Of a DNA stretch of 64,000 nt, positions 29,006 to 38,593 are shown in pieces; position 1 is the stretch's first letter, and each line of letters starts with the position of its first letter. The notes below the pieces were generated by a model. That model saw nothing but the letters and a program-made list of their open reading frames with translations. It was not told the origin of the DNA and did not search any database. A program made the position numbers and the translations under genes. The stretch covers positions 124,001 to 188,000 of the forward strand of contig PCCY01000020.1 of assembly GCA_002731875.1 (NCBI GenBank), written 5' to 3'. The DNA is from Roseobacter sp. GTDB taxonomy: Bacteria > Pseudomonadota > Alphaproteobacteria > Rhodobacterales > Rhodobacteraceae.

Positions 29006-29647
29006 ATGTCCCAGTCCGATGAGCATCTGACAGTTGTCAATCACCCGTTGGTTCAGCACAAGCTGACGATCATGCGCGACAAAGAGACACCGACGGCAGT
29101 GTTTCGACAGTTGTTGCGTGAAATCAGTCAGTTGTTGGCCTATGAGGTGACACGCGGCCTGCCGATGACAACCAAGCGGATCGATACGCCGATGCAGCCG
29201 ATGGATGCACCGACGCTGGATGGCAAAAAGCTGGCGCTGATTTCGATCCTGCGGGCGGGCAATGGGCTGTTGGACGGTGTGCTGGAGTTGATCCCTTCGG
29301 CGCGGGTTGGTTTTGTCGGACTTTACCGTGATGAGAAAACGCTGGAGCCGGTAAAGTACTATTTCAAGGTGCCCGAAGGAATGGACGACCGGTTGGTGAT
29401 TGCGGTTGATCCCATGTTGGCGACCGGGAATTCATCGGTGGCGGCGATTGATATGCTGAAGGAAGCCGGGGCGACGAATATCCGCTTTTTGTGCCTGCTT
29501 GCCGCCCCGGAGGGGATCGCACGCATGAAGCAGGCGCATCCTGACGTTCCGATTGTGACTGCGGCGGTGGACGAAAAGCTGAATGAAGCCGGGTATATCG
29601 TGCCGGGCCTCGGTGACGCCGGCGACAGGATGTTCGGCACCAAATAA
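29006..29647 (+). CDS. upp: Uracil phosphoribosyltransferase
   Basis: 213 aa. Makes UMP from uracil and PRPP, closing the salvage route opened by cdd and deoA. The PRPP-binding motif is [27 protein letters not shown] and the C-terminal [12 protein letters not shown] uracil-binding segment match Upp. The open frame begins at 28889 inside repeat B, but ATG 29006 has GGAGAG 8 bases ahead. A separate promoter after repeat B is possible. Confidence 0.97.
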   Translation: MSQSDEHLTVVNHPLVQHKLTIMRDKETPTAVFRQLLREISQLLAYEVTRGLPMTTKRIDTPMQPMDAPTLDGKKLALISILRAGNGLLDGVLELIPSARVGFVGLYRDEKTLEPVKYYFKVPEGMDDRLVIAVDPMLATGNSSVAAIDMLKEAGATNIRFLCLLAAPEGIARMKQAHPDVPIVTAAVDEKLNEAGYIVPGLGDAGDRMFGTK

Positions 29648-29738
29648 TGCCTGTAAATTGGTGCGCATCGGTAAGCGACTCTTTACTCTGATCCAGTGAT
29701 GGCGCATGGTTCACCTACTATATCATGTGGGGGCGCAG

Positions 29739-31133
29739 ATGAAGATAACTAAAATTATGGCGATGGCTGTCGTGTTGGGGGCGTTCAGCGGCGGGATGTT
29801 GCAGGCGCAATCGTTTCGCGATCAGCCCGCCGAATTTCCACCAATGTCCTATAAGGGCAAGCAGTATGTAGACAGCAAGGGCTGTGTTTTCATTCGCGCC
29901 GGCATAGACGGGAACGTCACATGGGTGCCAAGAGTGTCGCGCAAGCGTCAGGGGGTATGTGGTTTCAAGCCGTCGAACGTTGGAACCGCCGCGGCGAACC
30001 CGTCGACGAACACCGACACAGCGATCCAGATCACGCCCGACAACGGCAGTGTCGCGCAACCCGCAGCGCGTGTTGCGACAGCGCAAGTCACTCCGCGCGC
30101 CGTGCCAGTGCGGCGTAGCGCACCGGCAGTAGTGCGCAAGGCAGCCCCAAAGGTTGTACGCCAAACCGCGCCGCGTCCCGTTGTGGTTGCCAAGGCACCG
30201 GCCCCCGTTGTCGTACCATCTGTCAGGGTGCCGGCGTCAGCCGTGCCAGCGGGGGGCGCGTGCCCAGGCCGCTCGGCCCTGAGCCAGCGTTACTCCGGTT
30301 CGAACCGCCGAGGCTTGGCGGTGCGTTGTGGTCCGCAGTCTGCACCTATTGTGGCATCGCAGCCCGCACCCATCATGGTCGCACCGCAGGCCGGGCGCGT
30401 GGCGACGGTACCCGGGACACAGCGTCAGCATGCAGGTGTGGTCACCACTGTTCCCTATGACCGCAGTGTTGCAGGTATAACGGCCACGACCCGTATCGTG
30501 CCCAAACACGTAGCACGGAACCGGTTGAACACCTCGGCCAATGTCGCTGTTCCCCATGGGTACAAGCAGGTCTGGACCGATGGCCGTCTGAACCCCAATC
30601 GGGCCGAGCAGAACCTGGAAGGACGTGCCCGTATGCTTCTGATCTGGACGAATTCGGTCCCGCGTCGGTTGATCAATCAAGCCACAGGCAGAGACATGAC
30701 GGCGCAAATCCCGCTTGTTTACCCTTATACGTCGATCGAACAGCAGCGCCGCGAACTGGGCGAGGTTACATTTGCGACGCGTGACGGCCAGCTGGTCAAG
30801 CGGATTGTACGTAACTCGCATACCGCAAGGGTCGGCCACAAGCCGGTCGTGTCCAGCAGATCTGCGGCCAAACCTGTCGCCGGCGCCGCCGCTCGCCGGA
30901 TTGAAGCAACAGGGAATAGCTATGTGCAGGTCGGTGTGTACAGTCACAGCTCCAACGCGCAAAAGACCGCACGGCAGATTGCAAATATGGGGATGGGCGC
31001 ACGTATCGGCAAAACGACCCGTGGCGGCAAGACCCTGCTGACCGTTCAGGCAGGACCGTTTGGGAAGGCTTCGGCCCCGTCAGCGTTGAGTTCGCTGCGG
31101 CGGGTCGGCTTTAGCGACGCCTATATCCGCTAA
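29739..31133 (+). CDS. SPOR-domain secreted protein
   Basis: 464 aa. N-terminal signal peptide MKITKIMAMAVVLGAFSGGM with cleavage probably after LQAQ. A Cys-containing N-terminal region follows (KGCVFIRAGIDGNVTWVPRV), then a long low-complexity linker rich in Ala, Pro, Val and Arg (about 85-240), and a C-terminal SPOR domain (about 390-464, opening YVQVGVYSHSSNAQKTARQI). SPOR domains bind denuded septal peptidoglycan, so a cell-division role is likely. The last 54 bases overlap the convergent SGNH hydrolase gene. Confidence 0.9.
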   Translation: MKITKIMAMAVVLGAFSGGMLQAQSFRDQPAEFPPMSYKGKQYVDSKGCVFIRAGIDGNVTWVPRVSRKRQGVCGFKPSNVGTAAANPSTNTDTAIQITPDNGSVAQPAARVATAQVTPRAVPVRRSAPAVVRKAAPKVVRQTAPRPVVVAKAPAPVVVPSVRVPASAVPAGGACPGRSALSQRYSGSNRRGLAVRCGPQSAPIVASQPAPIMVAPQAGRVATVPGTQRQHAGVVTTVPYDRSVAGITATTRIVPKHVARNRLNTSANVAVPHGYKQVWTDGRLNPNRAEQNLEGRARMLLIWTNSVPRRLINQATGRDMTAQIPLVYPYTSIEQQRRELGEVTFATRDGQLVKRIVRNSHTARVGHKPVVSSRSAAKPVAGAAARRIEATGNSYVQVGVYSHSSNAQKTARQIANMGMGARIGKTTRGGKTLLTVQAGPFGKASAPSALSSLRRVGFSDAYIR

Positions 31134-31859
31134 GCCGCGCGCATCTGCATCTACGTCTGGCCAGTCGGAGATAATCCGGCTGGCTATTTCGTTTCCCCAT
31201 AGCGCATAGATTTCGGGACCAGGGTGATACCCGTCTTCCGCCAGTTGGGTGTGGTCAAGCGCGACGCTGAAGGGGACATGGCGGACATGGGGATCCGGAT
31301 GTGCCAGCCGCGCCAGCGCCGCGTTAAAGCGGTGAGCCTCGCGGCCAAGCGACCACCGCAGGGGCTGCGGTAGAATGGGAAAGTCTCCCAATGGGGGAAC
31401 GCCGGAAAGATAAATCAGTCGCGGCGCAAACAATGTATCGAGCCTTTCGATCAACCTTTGTTGCTGCCGCAGCCAGAGAGACCTTGGAACGGCATGTGTC
31501 ACGTCGTTGACGCCAAGCGCGGTGACGATGATGTCGAACGGCGCGGGGTCCAGGCCGTTCAGCGTATCCAGCGTGCTGCGCGTGGTTGCGCCGGTTCGTG
31601 CCACCAACCGCCAGTCAATCGTGAATTGGCTGGCAAGCAACCGGATAAGCTGACCTGACAGCGCTTGTGACTGTTGACCGACACCGACCCCTGCCGCCGA
31701 TGAATCGCCCAGGATGAGGATCGAAAGCGGCGGGCCATCGCCAACCTGGCCAAACCGCGGGCCGTCGGCTTCGGGAAGGCGCAGCGCACGCGCCCGTACC
31801 CTAAAGCCTTGTGCCAAAAGAATGGGGAGCATCAAAACGCGAAGACTGATATCGAACAT
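31080..31859 (-). CDS. SGNH/GDSL-type hydrolase
   Basis: 259 aa. Block I GDSSAAGVG (Ser nucleophile), block III GVND with Asn, and block V DGYHP (Asp-x2-His) are all present. A hydrophobic stretch at the very N terminus (SLRVLMLPILLAQGF) may be a signal anchor. Lipid or acetyl-ester substrates are possible. The C-terminal 18 codons overlap the SPOR gene on the other strand. The gene just upstream on the same strand ends 9 bp away. Confidence 0.88.
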   Translation of the reverse strand: MFDISLRVLMLPILLAQGFRVRARALRLPEADGPRFGQVGDGPPLSILILGDSSAAGVGVGQQSQALSGQLIRLLASQFTIDWRLVARTGATTRSTLDTLNGLDPAPFDIIVTALGVNDVTHAVPRSLWLRQQQRLIERLDTLFAPRLIYLSGVPPLGDFPILPQPLRWSLGREAHRFNAALARLAHPDPHVRHVPFSVALDHTQLAEDGYHPGPEIYALWGNEIASRIISDWPDVDADARGLADIGVAKADPPQRTQR

Positions 31860-31868
31860 CAGCGGTGC

Positions 31869-32882
31869 CTATCCAACGCAGATGTCTTGCAATCTCAGCC
31901 AATCAGCGTCGTTCAGAAGCGGTGCCGTTTCCTGGCCGTTCATCGGGTCACGTTCAATCAATGCGCGAACCGTTGCGTCAGTTTTGTCGCGTGCCTGAGC
32001 GAATGGTGTACTGTGGAGCCTTTCCGCGGCAAACCGGGACAGCAAGGCGTCTGTCGGCGGTGGGTGGCCTTTCTGGCTCATCAGTCGTTCGGCATAGCTT
32101 TCGAGGGCCGCGTCGGAGACATCACCCGTCGTCAAAAGCCGGAAGTTTTCGCGCAATCCGATAGAGGAAAGCATATCGGCCAACGGGTCACTGACATCGC
32201 GGTTGGCCAGCTCTGACAGAATGAAGCCGCCGGCCACGTCGGGTGAATCGTAATTTTCAAACAGGGACTTGTCCAATACGATCAAGCCACCCGGTAACAG
32301 CAGGCTGGGTCGTGTCATCGCCGGCAGCACGACCAGCGGTCCTGCTGAGAGGCGCGCGCCGAGTTTGGCAAGGGCTAAGCGACCGCGAGGAAGGGTGCAG
32401 GCCACACCGGATACACGTTCGATTTGCTTGAGCAGCGCCGCACCGATGGTAGCAGTTTTTACCTTTGGTACGACACGCAGTGTATGGTCTTGCACCGCAC
32501 CTGGCAGCCAAAAAATGGCCAGGGCTGCCACAACAAGAAACGACGCCAGGACACCATAGAGCCGAAGCCTGCCGGGACGCGGGCGACCACGGTCCACCAC
32601 CTTGCGCAATGTTTCGATCGCAGCGATCATCTCGGCTTCGGAATCCGGAATTTCCAGCGTCTCGGAGGGGTCCCCGTCGGGGTGGTAGATAGCTGGTCGC
32701 AAACCGGGATTCTTGCGGTCTACCGCAGCCAGCGACCAGTGGGCCAGTGCTTGATCTTTCAGGTTTGATATCACCAGGGTCGCATCCCCGATGGATACGA
32801 TTACCTCGCGCCGCTGTTCATCTGGACCAGCACGCCAAAGGCCCGTTGCTTCTAACCGGGCATATTTTGAGAGCGCCGTCAT
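31869..32882 (-). CDS. Membrane protein resembling an M48 peptidase without zinc ligands
   Basis: 337 aa. Residues 1-105 are soluble, 106-128 form one transmembrane helix (VLASFLVVAALAIFWLPGA), and the rest is probably periplasmic. LPGGLIVLDKSLF (196-208) followed by SPDVAGGFILSELANRD resembles the M48 pattern in which PGG-x-I-x(V)-x3-L precedes the HEIGH zinc motif; here the motif reads SELAN (223-227), keeping Glu but losing both His. It probably forms an operon with the SGNH hydrolase (9-bp gap). Whether it is a true M48 relative needs structure comparison. Confidence 0.65.
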   Translation of the reverse strand: MTALSKYARLEATGLWRAGPDEQRREVIVSIGDATLVISNLKDQALAHWSLAAVDRKNPGLRPAIYHPDGDPSETLEIPDSEAEMIAAIETLRKVVDRGRPRPGRLRLYGVLASFLVVAALAIFWLPGAVQDHTLRVVPKVKTATIGAALLKQIERVSGVACTLPRGRLALAKLGARLSAGPLVVLPAMTRPSLLLPGGLIVLDKSLFENYDSPDVAGGFILSELANRDVSDPLADMLSSIGLRENFRLLTTGDVSDAALESYAERLMSQKGHPPPTDALLSRFAAERLHSTPFAQARDKTDATVRALIERDPMNGQETAPLLNDADWLRLQDICVG

Positions 32883-32989
32883 AACCTGTAGTATACTGCC
32901 ATATCGTTTTCGCTAGTCTACCATCTGTTACGGGTTGAGCAATGGGGGCAGTTGGGCCAGCATGTGACAATTCTGGAGGAGATATGCAT

Positions 32990-33460
32990 ATGAAGATAAA
33001 ACCCGCTCAAGTTGCCGATACAGCGGTTCTCGCTGACATGTGGTATAAGGGCTGGTACCAGGCTCATGCGAAAATAGTACCGCGCGCGCTTCTCAACCTA
33101 CGTACGCCGGCAGAGTTTGCCGCGCGCATGGATGCACATCTGGGACAGACGCATGTGGCGTGGCAGGATGATCAGATTGTCGGATTTTTCATGCTCGACC
33201 AGGACGAGATATATCAGTTCTACGTGAACCACCCGTATCAGGGCACCGGCATTGCGACAAGGCTTATGCACGCGGCGGAACAAGCATTGGGCGACGGGCT
33301 GAAGTGGCTGGCCTGTTCAGTCGGTAATGAGCGTGCCGCCGCATTTTATGAAAAATGCGGATGGACGCAGGCTGGGGCGATCCCTTACGAGGTCGAGACC
33401 GGAGAGGGCCCGTTGGTGGTCGATGTCTGGCGGTACGAAAAACGACTGAGCATAGCTTGA
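32990..33460 (+). CDS. GNAT family N-acetyltransferase
   Basis: 156 aa. The acetyl-CoA-binding motif A is IYQFYVNHPYQGTGIATRLM (Q-x2-G-x-G/A), followed by motif B with NERAAAFYEKCGW. Substrate unknown. ATG 32990 is chosen because AGGAG lies 8 bases before it; an in-frame ATG two codons upstream would be too close. Monocistronic, divergent from the M48-like gene. Confidence 0.9.
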   Translation: MKIKPAQVADTAVLADMWYKGWYQAHAKIVPRALLNLRTPAEFAARMDAHLGQTHVAWQDDQIVGFFMLDQDEIYQFYVNHPYQGTGIATRLMHAAEQALGDGLKWLACSVGNERAAAFYEKCGWTQAGAIPYEVETGEGPLVVDVWRYEKRLSIA

Positions 33461-33536
33461 AAGCACAGGTGCCTTTCCCAACTTGCACCCCTTGGCTGGA
33501 ATGGCGCGCGAGCGGGCGTAAAGCGGGACGCTTCGC

Positions 33537-35162
33537 TTAAAGCGCCGCCGCGGATTTGCGCAGTTCAAATTTCTGGATCTTCCCGGTCGAGGTTTTTGGA
33601 AGCTCCTGAAACACAATCTTTTTTGGTGTCTTGAAACCGGCCAACGTTTCGCGTGCAAAGGCGATCATCGCAGCCTCGTCACCGACAGCGCCAGCTTTGA
33701 GTTCGACGAAAGCGCAGGGCACTTCGCCCCATTTTTCGTCCGGTTTGGCGACGACGGCGGCCAGATTAACGTCAGGGTGTCCCATCAAGACGCCTTCGAC
33801 CTCTACCGATGAAATGTTTTCTCCGCCTGAGATGATGATGTCTTTGGCGCGATCCGCGATCTGGATGTGACCATTCGGGTGCTGCACTGCCAAATCTCCT
33901 GAATGGAAGTACCCCCCTTCAAAGGCTTCGCGCGTGGCGGACGGATTTTTAAAATACCCTTTCATCACCGCATTGCCGCGGATCATGATTTCGCCTTGTG
34001 TCGTACCATCGCGTGCGACCTGCGCCATCTGGTCATCCAGCACGGTGATCTCCTCCATCATTGGCATGGCCACACCCTGACGGGCCTTGATCGCGGCGCG
34101 CTCGGCCCCTTGCACGCTGTCCCATGCGGGGTCCCACAGACATTCAGTGACATGGCCGTAGGTCTCGGTTAGCCCGTAGACCTGCGTGACGTTGAACCCC
34201 AAAGCTTCGATCTTGGACAGGGTGGCAGGGGCAGGGGGCGCACCGGCGGTAAACACTTCGACCGTGTGATCAAAGGCGCGCCGTTCGTTTTGCTGTGCGT
34301 TGACCAGCATGTTCAGCACGATAGGAGCCCCGCCGAAATGGGTCACACCCAGGTCCGCAATCGCATCGTAGATCGCGGCGGCGGTCACATCGCGGCAGCA
34401 CACCAGTGTCCCCCCCAACAATGGCATCATCCAGGTGTGGTTCCATCCGTTGCAATGGAAAAGCGGCACGATCTGCATGAATACGGGGCGCATGACCATG
34501 CGCCAGCTGATCACTGTGCCCATTGTCATCAAATAGGCCCCACGGTGATGATAGACCACGCCCTTGGGCCGCCCGGTGGTGCCCGATGTGTAATTCAGCG
34601 CGAGGCTTTCCCATTCGTCCTCCGGCATCACCCATGTAAACTGAGGGTCAGCTTCGGCGATCAGATCCTCGTATTCGCGGTGCCTGCCTGACGCGGGGTA
34701 GCCGGCACTGGGGTCGGGCACCTCGATGATCATCGGCGCCTGCTCTCCTGCCTGCGCACAGGCCGCTTCTGCCAATTCGATGAATTGCGTATCGGCCAAC
34801 AGAACACGGGCTTCGCCGTGATCAAGGACATAGGCGACGGTATCCACATCCAGCCTTGTATTGATTGTGTTCAACACCGCGCCGCATGCCGGAACGCCAA
34901 AGTGCGCTTCGGCTTGCGCCGGTACGTTCGGCAGCAGGGTCGCCACGACCTGCCCGGGGCTCACTCCAAGTTTGACCAAGCCCGAGGCCAGCCTGCTACA
35001 CCGGGCATGATACTGCGCGTAAGTCAGGGACATCGCGCCATATGAAACAGCCGTCACATCGTGGAATACCGTTGCCGCGCGTTGCAGATGCGACAGGGGG
35101 GTAAGTGCGACGTAATTGGCGCGACATTTGTCCAAGCCGTCTTCGTTTGTCATCCAACCCAT
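33537..35162 (-). CDS. Acyl-CoA synthetase (AMP-forming), DmdB/medium-chain type
   Basis: 541 aa. The ATP-binding motif is NYTSGTTGRPKGV, followed by YGLTETYGH, the HSGDLA and KDIIISGGENIS motifs and the catalytic Lys in PKTSTGKIQKFE. The N terminus (NEDGLDKCRANYVALTPLSH) resembles the Roseobacter ligase group that includes DmdB, which activates 3-methylmercaptopropionate from DMSP. Those enzymes also take short and medium fatty acids, so the substrate is open. A DmdC-like dehydrogenase lies 6 kb away. Confidence 0.88.
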   Translation of the reverse strand: MGWMTNEDGLDKCRANYVALTPLSHLQRAATVFHDVTAVSYGAMSLTYAQYHARCSRLASGLVKLGVSPGQVVATLLPNVPAQAEAHFGVPACGAVLNTINTRLDVDTVAYVLDHGEARVLLADTQFIELAEAACAQAGEQAPMIIEVPDPSAGYPASGRHREYEDLIAEADPQFTWVMPEDEWESLALNYTSGTTGRPKGVVYHHRGAYLMTMGTVISWRMVMRPVFMQIVPLFHCNGWNHTWMMPLLGGTLVCCRDVTAAAIYDAIADLGVTHFGGAPIVLNMLVNAQQNERRAFDHTVEVFTAGAPPAPATLSKIEALGFNVTQVYGLTETYGHVTECLWDPAWDSVQGAERAAIKARQGVAMPMMEEITVLDDQMAQVARDGTTQGEIMIRGNAVMKGYFKNPSATREAFEGGYFHSGDLAVQHPNGHIQIADRAKDIIISGGENISSVEVEGVLMGHPDVNLAAVVAKPDEKWGEVPCAFVELKAGAVGDEAAMIAFARETLAGFKTPKKIVFQELPKTSTGKIQKFELRKSAAAL

Positions 35163-35340
35163 GGTATTTCCTGCCGTTTAGAACATTATCGGCATAAGTA
35201 TTGCGTGGGAGCAGGGTTTTTGAAAAGAGTGAAACCGCATAGCCATTCGGAGACTGACGCATTTTGTGCACAATGCTGAATTTGGAGCGCACCCGCGCAT
35301 TGGGCTTTATTGACCCGCGCAGCCCAACGGGGGACGTGAT

Positions 35341-35991
35341 GTGATCATCAGCAAGGGTCGGGGTTATATCTTTGTTCACATTCCAAAAACCGGCGGAACA
35401 TCATTGGCGCTGGCATTGGAAAGCCGCGCCATGAAAGACGACATGATGATGGGTGATACGCCCAAGGCGGTGAAGCGCCGCAAACGGTTGGACGGTGCCA
35501 ACGCTGCGGGGCGTCTTTGGAAACATTCTACATTGGCAGATATCGAGGGCTTGGTGCCACGGGATGAGATCGCGCGAATGTTTGCCTTTACCATGGTGCG
35601 CAACCCCTGGGACCGGATTGTCAGCTATTTCCACTGGTTGCGAGAGCAGACATTTGACCATCCGGCGGTGGTGTTGGCCGGGCGGGTAGACTTTGGCACT
35701 TTTGTAAACACGCCGTTTGTACAGGCAAGCCTGCAAGCCGCACCATACGGCCATTATATGCGCGACAGCCTGAAACAAGAGCAGTGCAAGCTGTTCATTC
35801 GGGTTGAACATTTCGCCCAGGATGCCGCGCCGCTGTTTGATCATCTGGGGTTCGACCTGATCCTCGCACATAAAAACACATCGAACCGCGAGCGGGACTA
35901 TCGAGGGTATTACACTGCGCAGACACGTGATCTGGTAGCCGGGCTTTGCGCCGAGGACATCGCGCGTTTCGGGTACCGTTTCGACACCTGA
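35341..35991 (+). CDS. Sulfotransferase family protein
   Basis: 216 aa, GTG start with GGGGGA upstream. The PAPS-binding 5'-phosphosulfate loop FVHIPKTGGTSL (about 11-22) and the 3'-phosphate motif MVRNPWDRIVSYFHWL (about 83-98) are clear. This resembles the carbohydrate (heparan/HNK-1-like, Sulfotransfer_2) type. Acceptor unknown; such genes often modify surface polysaccharide, but no glycan genes are nearby. A terminator hairpin follows 9 bp after the stop. Confidence 0.9.
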   Translation: MIISKGRGYIFVHIPKTGGTSLALALESRAMKDDMMMGDTPKAVKRRKRLDGANAAGRLWKHSTLADIEGLVPRDEIARMFAFTMVRNPWDRIVSYFHWLREQTFDHPAVVLAGRVDFGTFVNTPFVQASLQAAPYGHYMRDSLKQEQCKLFIRVEHFAQDAAPLFDHLGFDLILAHKNTSNRERDYRGYYTAQTRDLVAGLCAEDIARFGYRFDT

Positions 35992-36000
35992 AGGTGAAAA

Positions 36001-36023
36001 CGGCCAGCAGGGGATGCTGGCCG
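36001..36023 (+). terminator. Terminator between sulfotransferase and fadJ
   Basis: CGGCCAGCA and TGCTGGCCG pair perfectly around GGGGA. A-rich on the 5' side (GAAAA) and CTTC on the 3' side. It lies between two convergent genes and may serve both. Confidence 0.75.
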
Positions 36024-36064
36024 CTTCAAAAGTATTCATGCCTGGGCCAATACCGGTTTAAGTT

Positions 36065-38266
36065 TTAAGCGGCCTTGGCGTCCGGCCCGAAGCGACCATA
36101 GAAGGTCTGGTTCTTCTCGGCCATTTCACGCAGCAGGTCAGGGCATTTGAACCGCTCGCCGAACTGCGCTTCCAACTGGTCACAACGTTCCGCGGCATAG
36201 GGCGTGCCGATGATGTCGAGCCAGCTGAACGGGCCGCCGGACCAGGGCGCAAAGCCCCAGCCAAGGATCGCGCCCACGTCGCCTTCGCGGATGTCTTCCA
36301 GCACGCCTTCTTCCAGCGCACGTACCGCTTCGAGCACTTGCACGAACATCAGACGGTCCTGCACATCGCGCAGGTCTGGCTGTTCCTCGGCCAGCGGGAA
36401 CTTGTCGTGCATCCCCTTCCAATAGCCCTGACGCTTGCCCTTTTCGTCATAGTCAAAGAAGCCCGCGTTCGCCTTGCGGCCCAGACGACCCAGATCTTCC
36501 ATCCAGAAGATCAGATCATCCGCTTGGCTGGCAGGATATGCATTGCCCATGGCCGCCTTGGTCGCGCGGGCAATCTTGGCCCCCAGATCGATCGAGGTCT
36601 CATCGGTCAGCTGCACCGGCCCCACGGGGAAGCCCAAAAGCTGTGCCGCGTGATCGACCAGTTGTGGCGCTGTGCCTTCGGTGATCATCCGCGCGCCTTC
36701 GTTGGCATAGGGGATGATGCAGCGATTGGCATAGAAGAACCGCGCGTCGTTGACCACGATCGGCGTCTTGCGGATCTGACGCACATAGTCGAGCGATTTG
36801 GCCACCGCACGGTCACCGGTTTCGGCCCCCTTGATGATCTCCACCAGCGCCATTTTTTCGACGGGAGAGAAAAAGTGGATGCCGATGAACTGATCTGCCC
36901 GGCTGGAGGCTTTGGCCAGTTCGGTGATCGGCAGGGTCGAGGTGTTGGAGGCAAAGATGCAATCCTCGGGGATCACGGCTTCGACCTTCTTGGTCATCTC
37001 GGCCTTGACGGCAGGGTCTTCAAAGACGGCTTCGATGATCAGGTCACATCCTTTCAGCGCGTCCAGATCGGTGGTTGCGGTGATCAAATCCAGGGCGGCG
37101 GCTTTCTTTTCCTCGGTGGATTTCTTGCGCGAGATGCCCTTGTCAAAGAAGCCGGCGGAATAGGCTTTGCCCTTGTCGGCGGCTTCCTGCGTCTGGTCGA
37201 TCAACACGACTTCGATCCCGGCTTGCACGGAGACAAGCGCGATGCCCGCACCCATCATGCCAGCCCCCAGAACGCCCAGCTTCTTGACGCGCTGGTCGGC
37301 GACGCCTTCGGGACGCACCGCGCCTTTCTCCAGCGCTTCCTTGTTCAGGAACAGCGACCGGATCATGGCAGAGGAGGACGGGTTCAGCAGGATGTTGGTG
37401 AACCAGCGCGCCTCGATCTTCAGCGCGGTATCAAACGGCACAAGCGAACCTTCGTAAACGGCGCTCAGCAACGCCTTGGCCGCAGGGAAGGCACCTTGGG
37501 TCTTGCCGTTGACCATCGCATTGGCCCCGACAAACGTCATGAAGCCCGCAGGGTGATAGGGGGCACCACCGGGCATCTTGTAGCCTTTGGCGTCCCAGGG
37601 TTTCAGAATGTCCGCATCCTTTGCATTCAGCACCCATTCCTTTGCAGCGGCTACCGGATCAGCGACAACTTCGTCGATCAGACCGGCAGATTTCGCGGCA
37701 GCAGGGGCTACCATCTTGCCTTCCAGCAAGAAGGGCGATGCGGCCATCGCGCCCAGTTTGCGCGCCAGACGGGTGGTGCCGCCCGCGCCGGGGAAGATAC
37801 CGACCATGATCTCGGGCAGGCCGATGCGCGCCTTGGGGTTATCGGCGACAAAGATGCGGTGCGTGGCAAGCGGGAGTTCAAGCCCGATGCCCGCGGCAGT
37901 GCCGGGCAGGGCAGAGGCAATCGGCTTGCCGCCCTTGTTGGTCTTGAGGTCCATGCCAGCGCGTTCGATCTTGCGCAGTAGGGCATGCATTTTCATCGTG
38001 CCGTCAAACAGCCCCTGTGCGGGGTCGTCCCCTGCGTCTTCGCGCATCTTGGCGAGCAGGTTCAAGTCCATACCACCGGCAAAGGACCCGTCTTTGCCAG
38101 AGGTGATCACGGCCCCCTTGATGGCGTCGTCGGACAGGACTTTGTCGATGATGCTGTCTAGCTCGGACAGGCCCTCGATCGACATGACGTTCATGGATTT
38201 TCCGGGCACGTCCCAGGTGATGATGGCGACGCCATCGGCGTCTGTCTTCATGGTGAAATCGGTCAT
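36065..38266 (-). CDS. fadJ: Fatty-acid oxidation multifunctional enzyme (enoyl-CoA hydratase / 3-hydroxyacyl-CoA dehydrogenase)
   Basis: 733 aa. An N-terminal crotonase domain (about 1-190, SFAGGMDLN and GIFPGAGGTTRLARKLG with catalytic Glu upstream), then a Rossmann domain starting LGAGMMGAGIALVS (about 333) and two 3-hydroxyacyl-CoA dehydrogenase C-terminal repeats. Catalyses hydration and NAD-linked oxidation in beta-oxidation. Last gene of the MerR-headed minus-strand block, 27 bp after the 99-aa gene. GGGAGAG precedes the ATG. Confidence 0.96.
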   Translation of the reverse strand: MTDFTMKTDADGVAIITWDVPGKSMNVMSIEGLSELDSIIDKVLSDDAIKGAVITSGKDGSFAGGMDLNLLAKMREDAGDDPAQGLFDGTMKMHALLRKIERAGMDLKTNKGGKPIASALPGTAAGIGLELPLATHRIFVADNPKARIGLPEIMVGIFPGAGGTTRLARKLGAMAASPFLLEGKMVAPAAAKSAGLIDEVVADPVAAAKEWVLNAKDADILKPWDAKGYKMPGGAPYHPAGFMTFVGANAMVNGKTQGAFPAAKALLSAVYEGSLVPFDTALKIEARWFTNILLNPSSSAMIRSLFLNKEALEKGAVRPEGVADQRVKKLGVLGAGMMGAGIALVSVQAGIEVVLIDQTQEAADKGKAYSAGFFDKGISRKKSTEEKKAAALDLITATTDLDALKGCDLIIEAVFEDPAVKAEMTKKVEAVIPEDCIFASNTSTLPITELAKASSRADQFIGIHFFSPVEKMALVEIIKGAETGDRAVAKSLDYVRQIRKTPIVVNDARFFYANRCIIPYANEGARMITEGTAPQLVDHAAQLLGFPVGPVQLTDETSIDLGAKIARATKAAMGNAYPASQADDLIFWMEDLGRLGRKANAGFFDYDEKGKRQGYWKGMHDKFPLAEEQPDLRDVQDRLMFVQVLEAVRALEEGVLEDIREGDVGAILGWGFAPWSGGPFSWLDIIGTPYAAERCDQLEAQFGERFKCPDLLREMAEKNQTFYGRFGPDAKAA

Positions 38267-38293
38267 TCAAATCTCTCCCTGATTTGGAGTGTG

Positions 38294-38593
38294 TTACGAG
38301 CGCTGAGGCGTATAGTCAGCGAATTTTTCAAGCAGTGAGCGGATCAAGGCGATGGTGGCTTCGGGGCCTTTGTCGCAGTCATCCGCGCTTAGCAGTATCC
38401 GTTTGAAGTCCTTGAACCGCTCGCGGTCATAGCTGTCGCTTGGATCGTTGCGATGCTTGAAGAACAGCGGCGGCGTGGCCTGATACAGGCGCACATATTT
38501 CCCCCCTCGTTCCTCTGCGAGGTGAAGGTCCCTCAGCCCACGCCGCGTTGCCAGATCGGCCACGGCGTGGAAAGGATGCGGCTGGTCGCCCAT
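38294..38593 (-). CDS. Conserved-looking hypothetical between fadA and fadJ, 99 aa
   Basis: The ATG at 38593 overlaps the fadA stop (TGATG), so translation is coupled. The product is basic and aromatic (GGKYVRLYQATPPLFFKHRN), with a charged helical C-terminal half (FKDFKRILLSADDC). No known domain is recognised. Placement inside a beta-oxidation operon suggests an accessory role, but nothing in the sequence says what. Confidence 0.75.
   Translation of the reverse strand: MGDQPHPFHAVADLATRRGLRDLHLAEERGGKYVRLYQATPPLFFKHRNDPSDSYDRERFKDFKRILLSADDCDKGPEATIALIRSLLEKFADYTPQRS

Noticed and set aside
36338-37981. 547-codon plus-strand ORF
   Set aside because: Entirely antisense to fadJ, with no SD and no recognisable domain.
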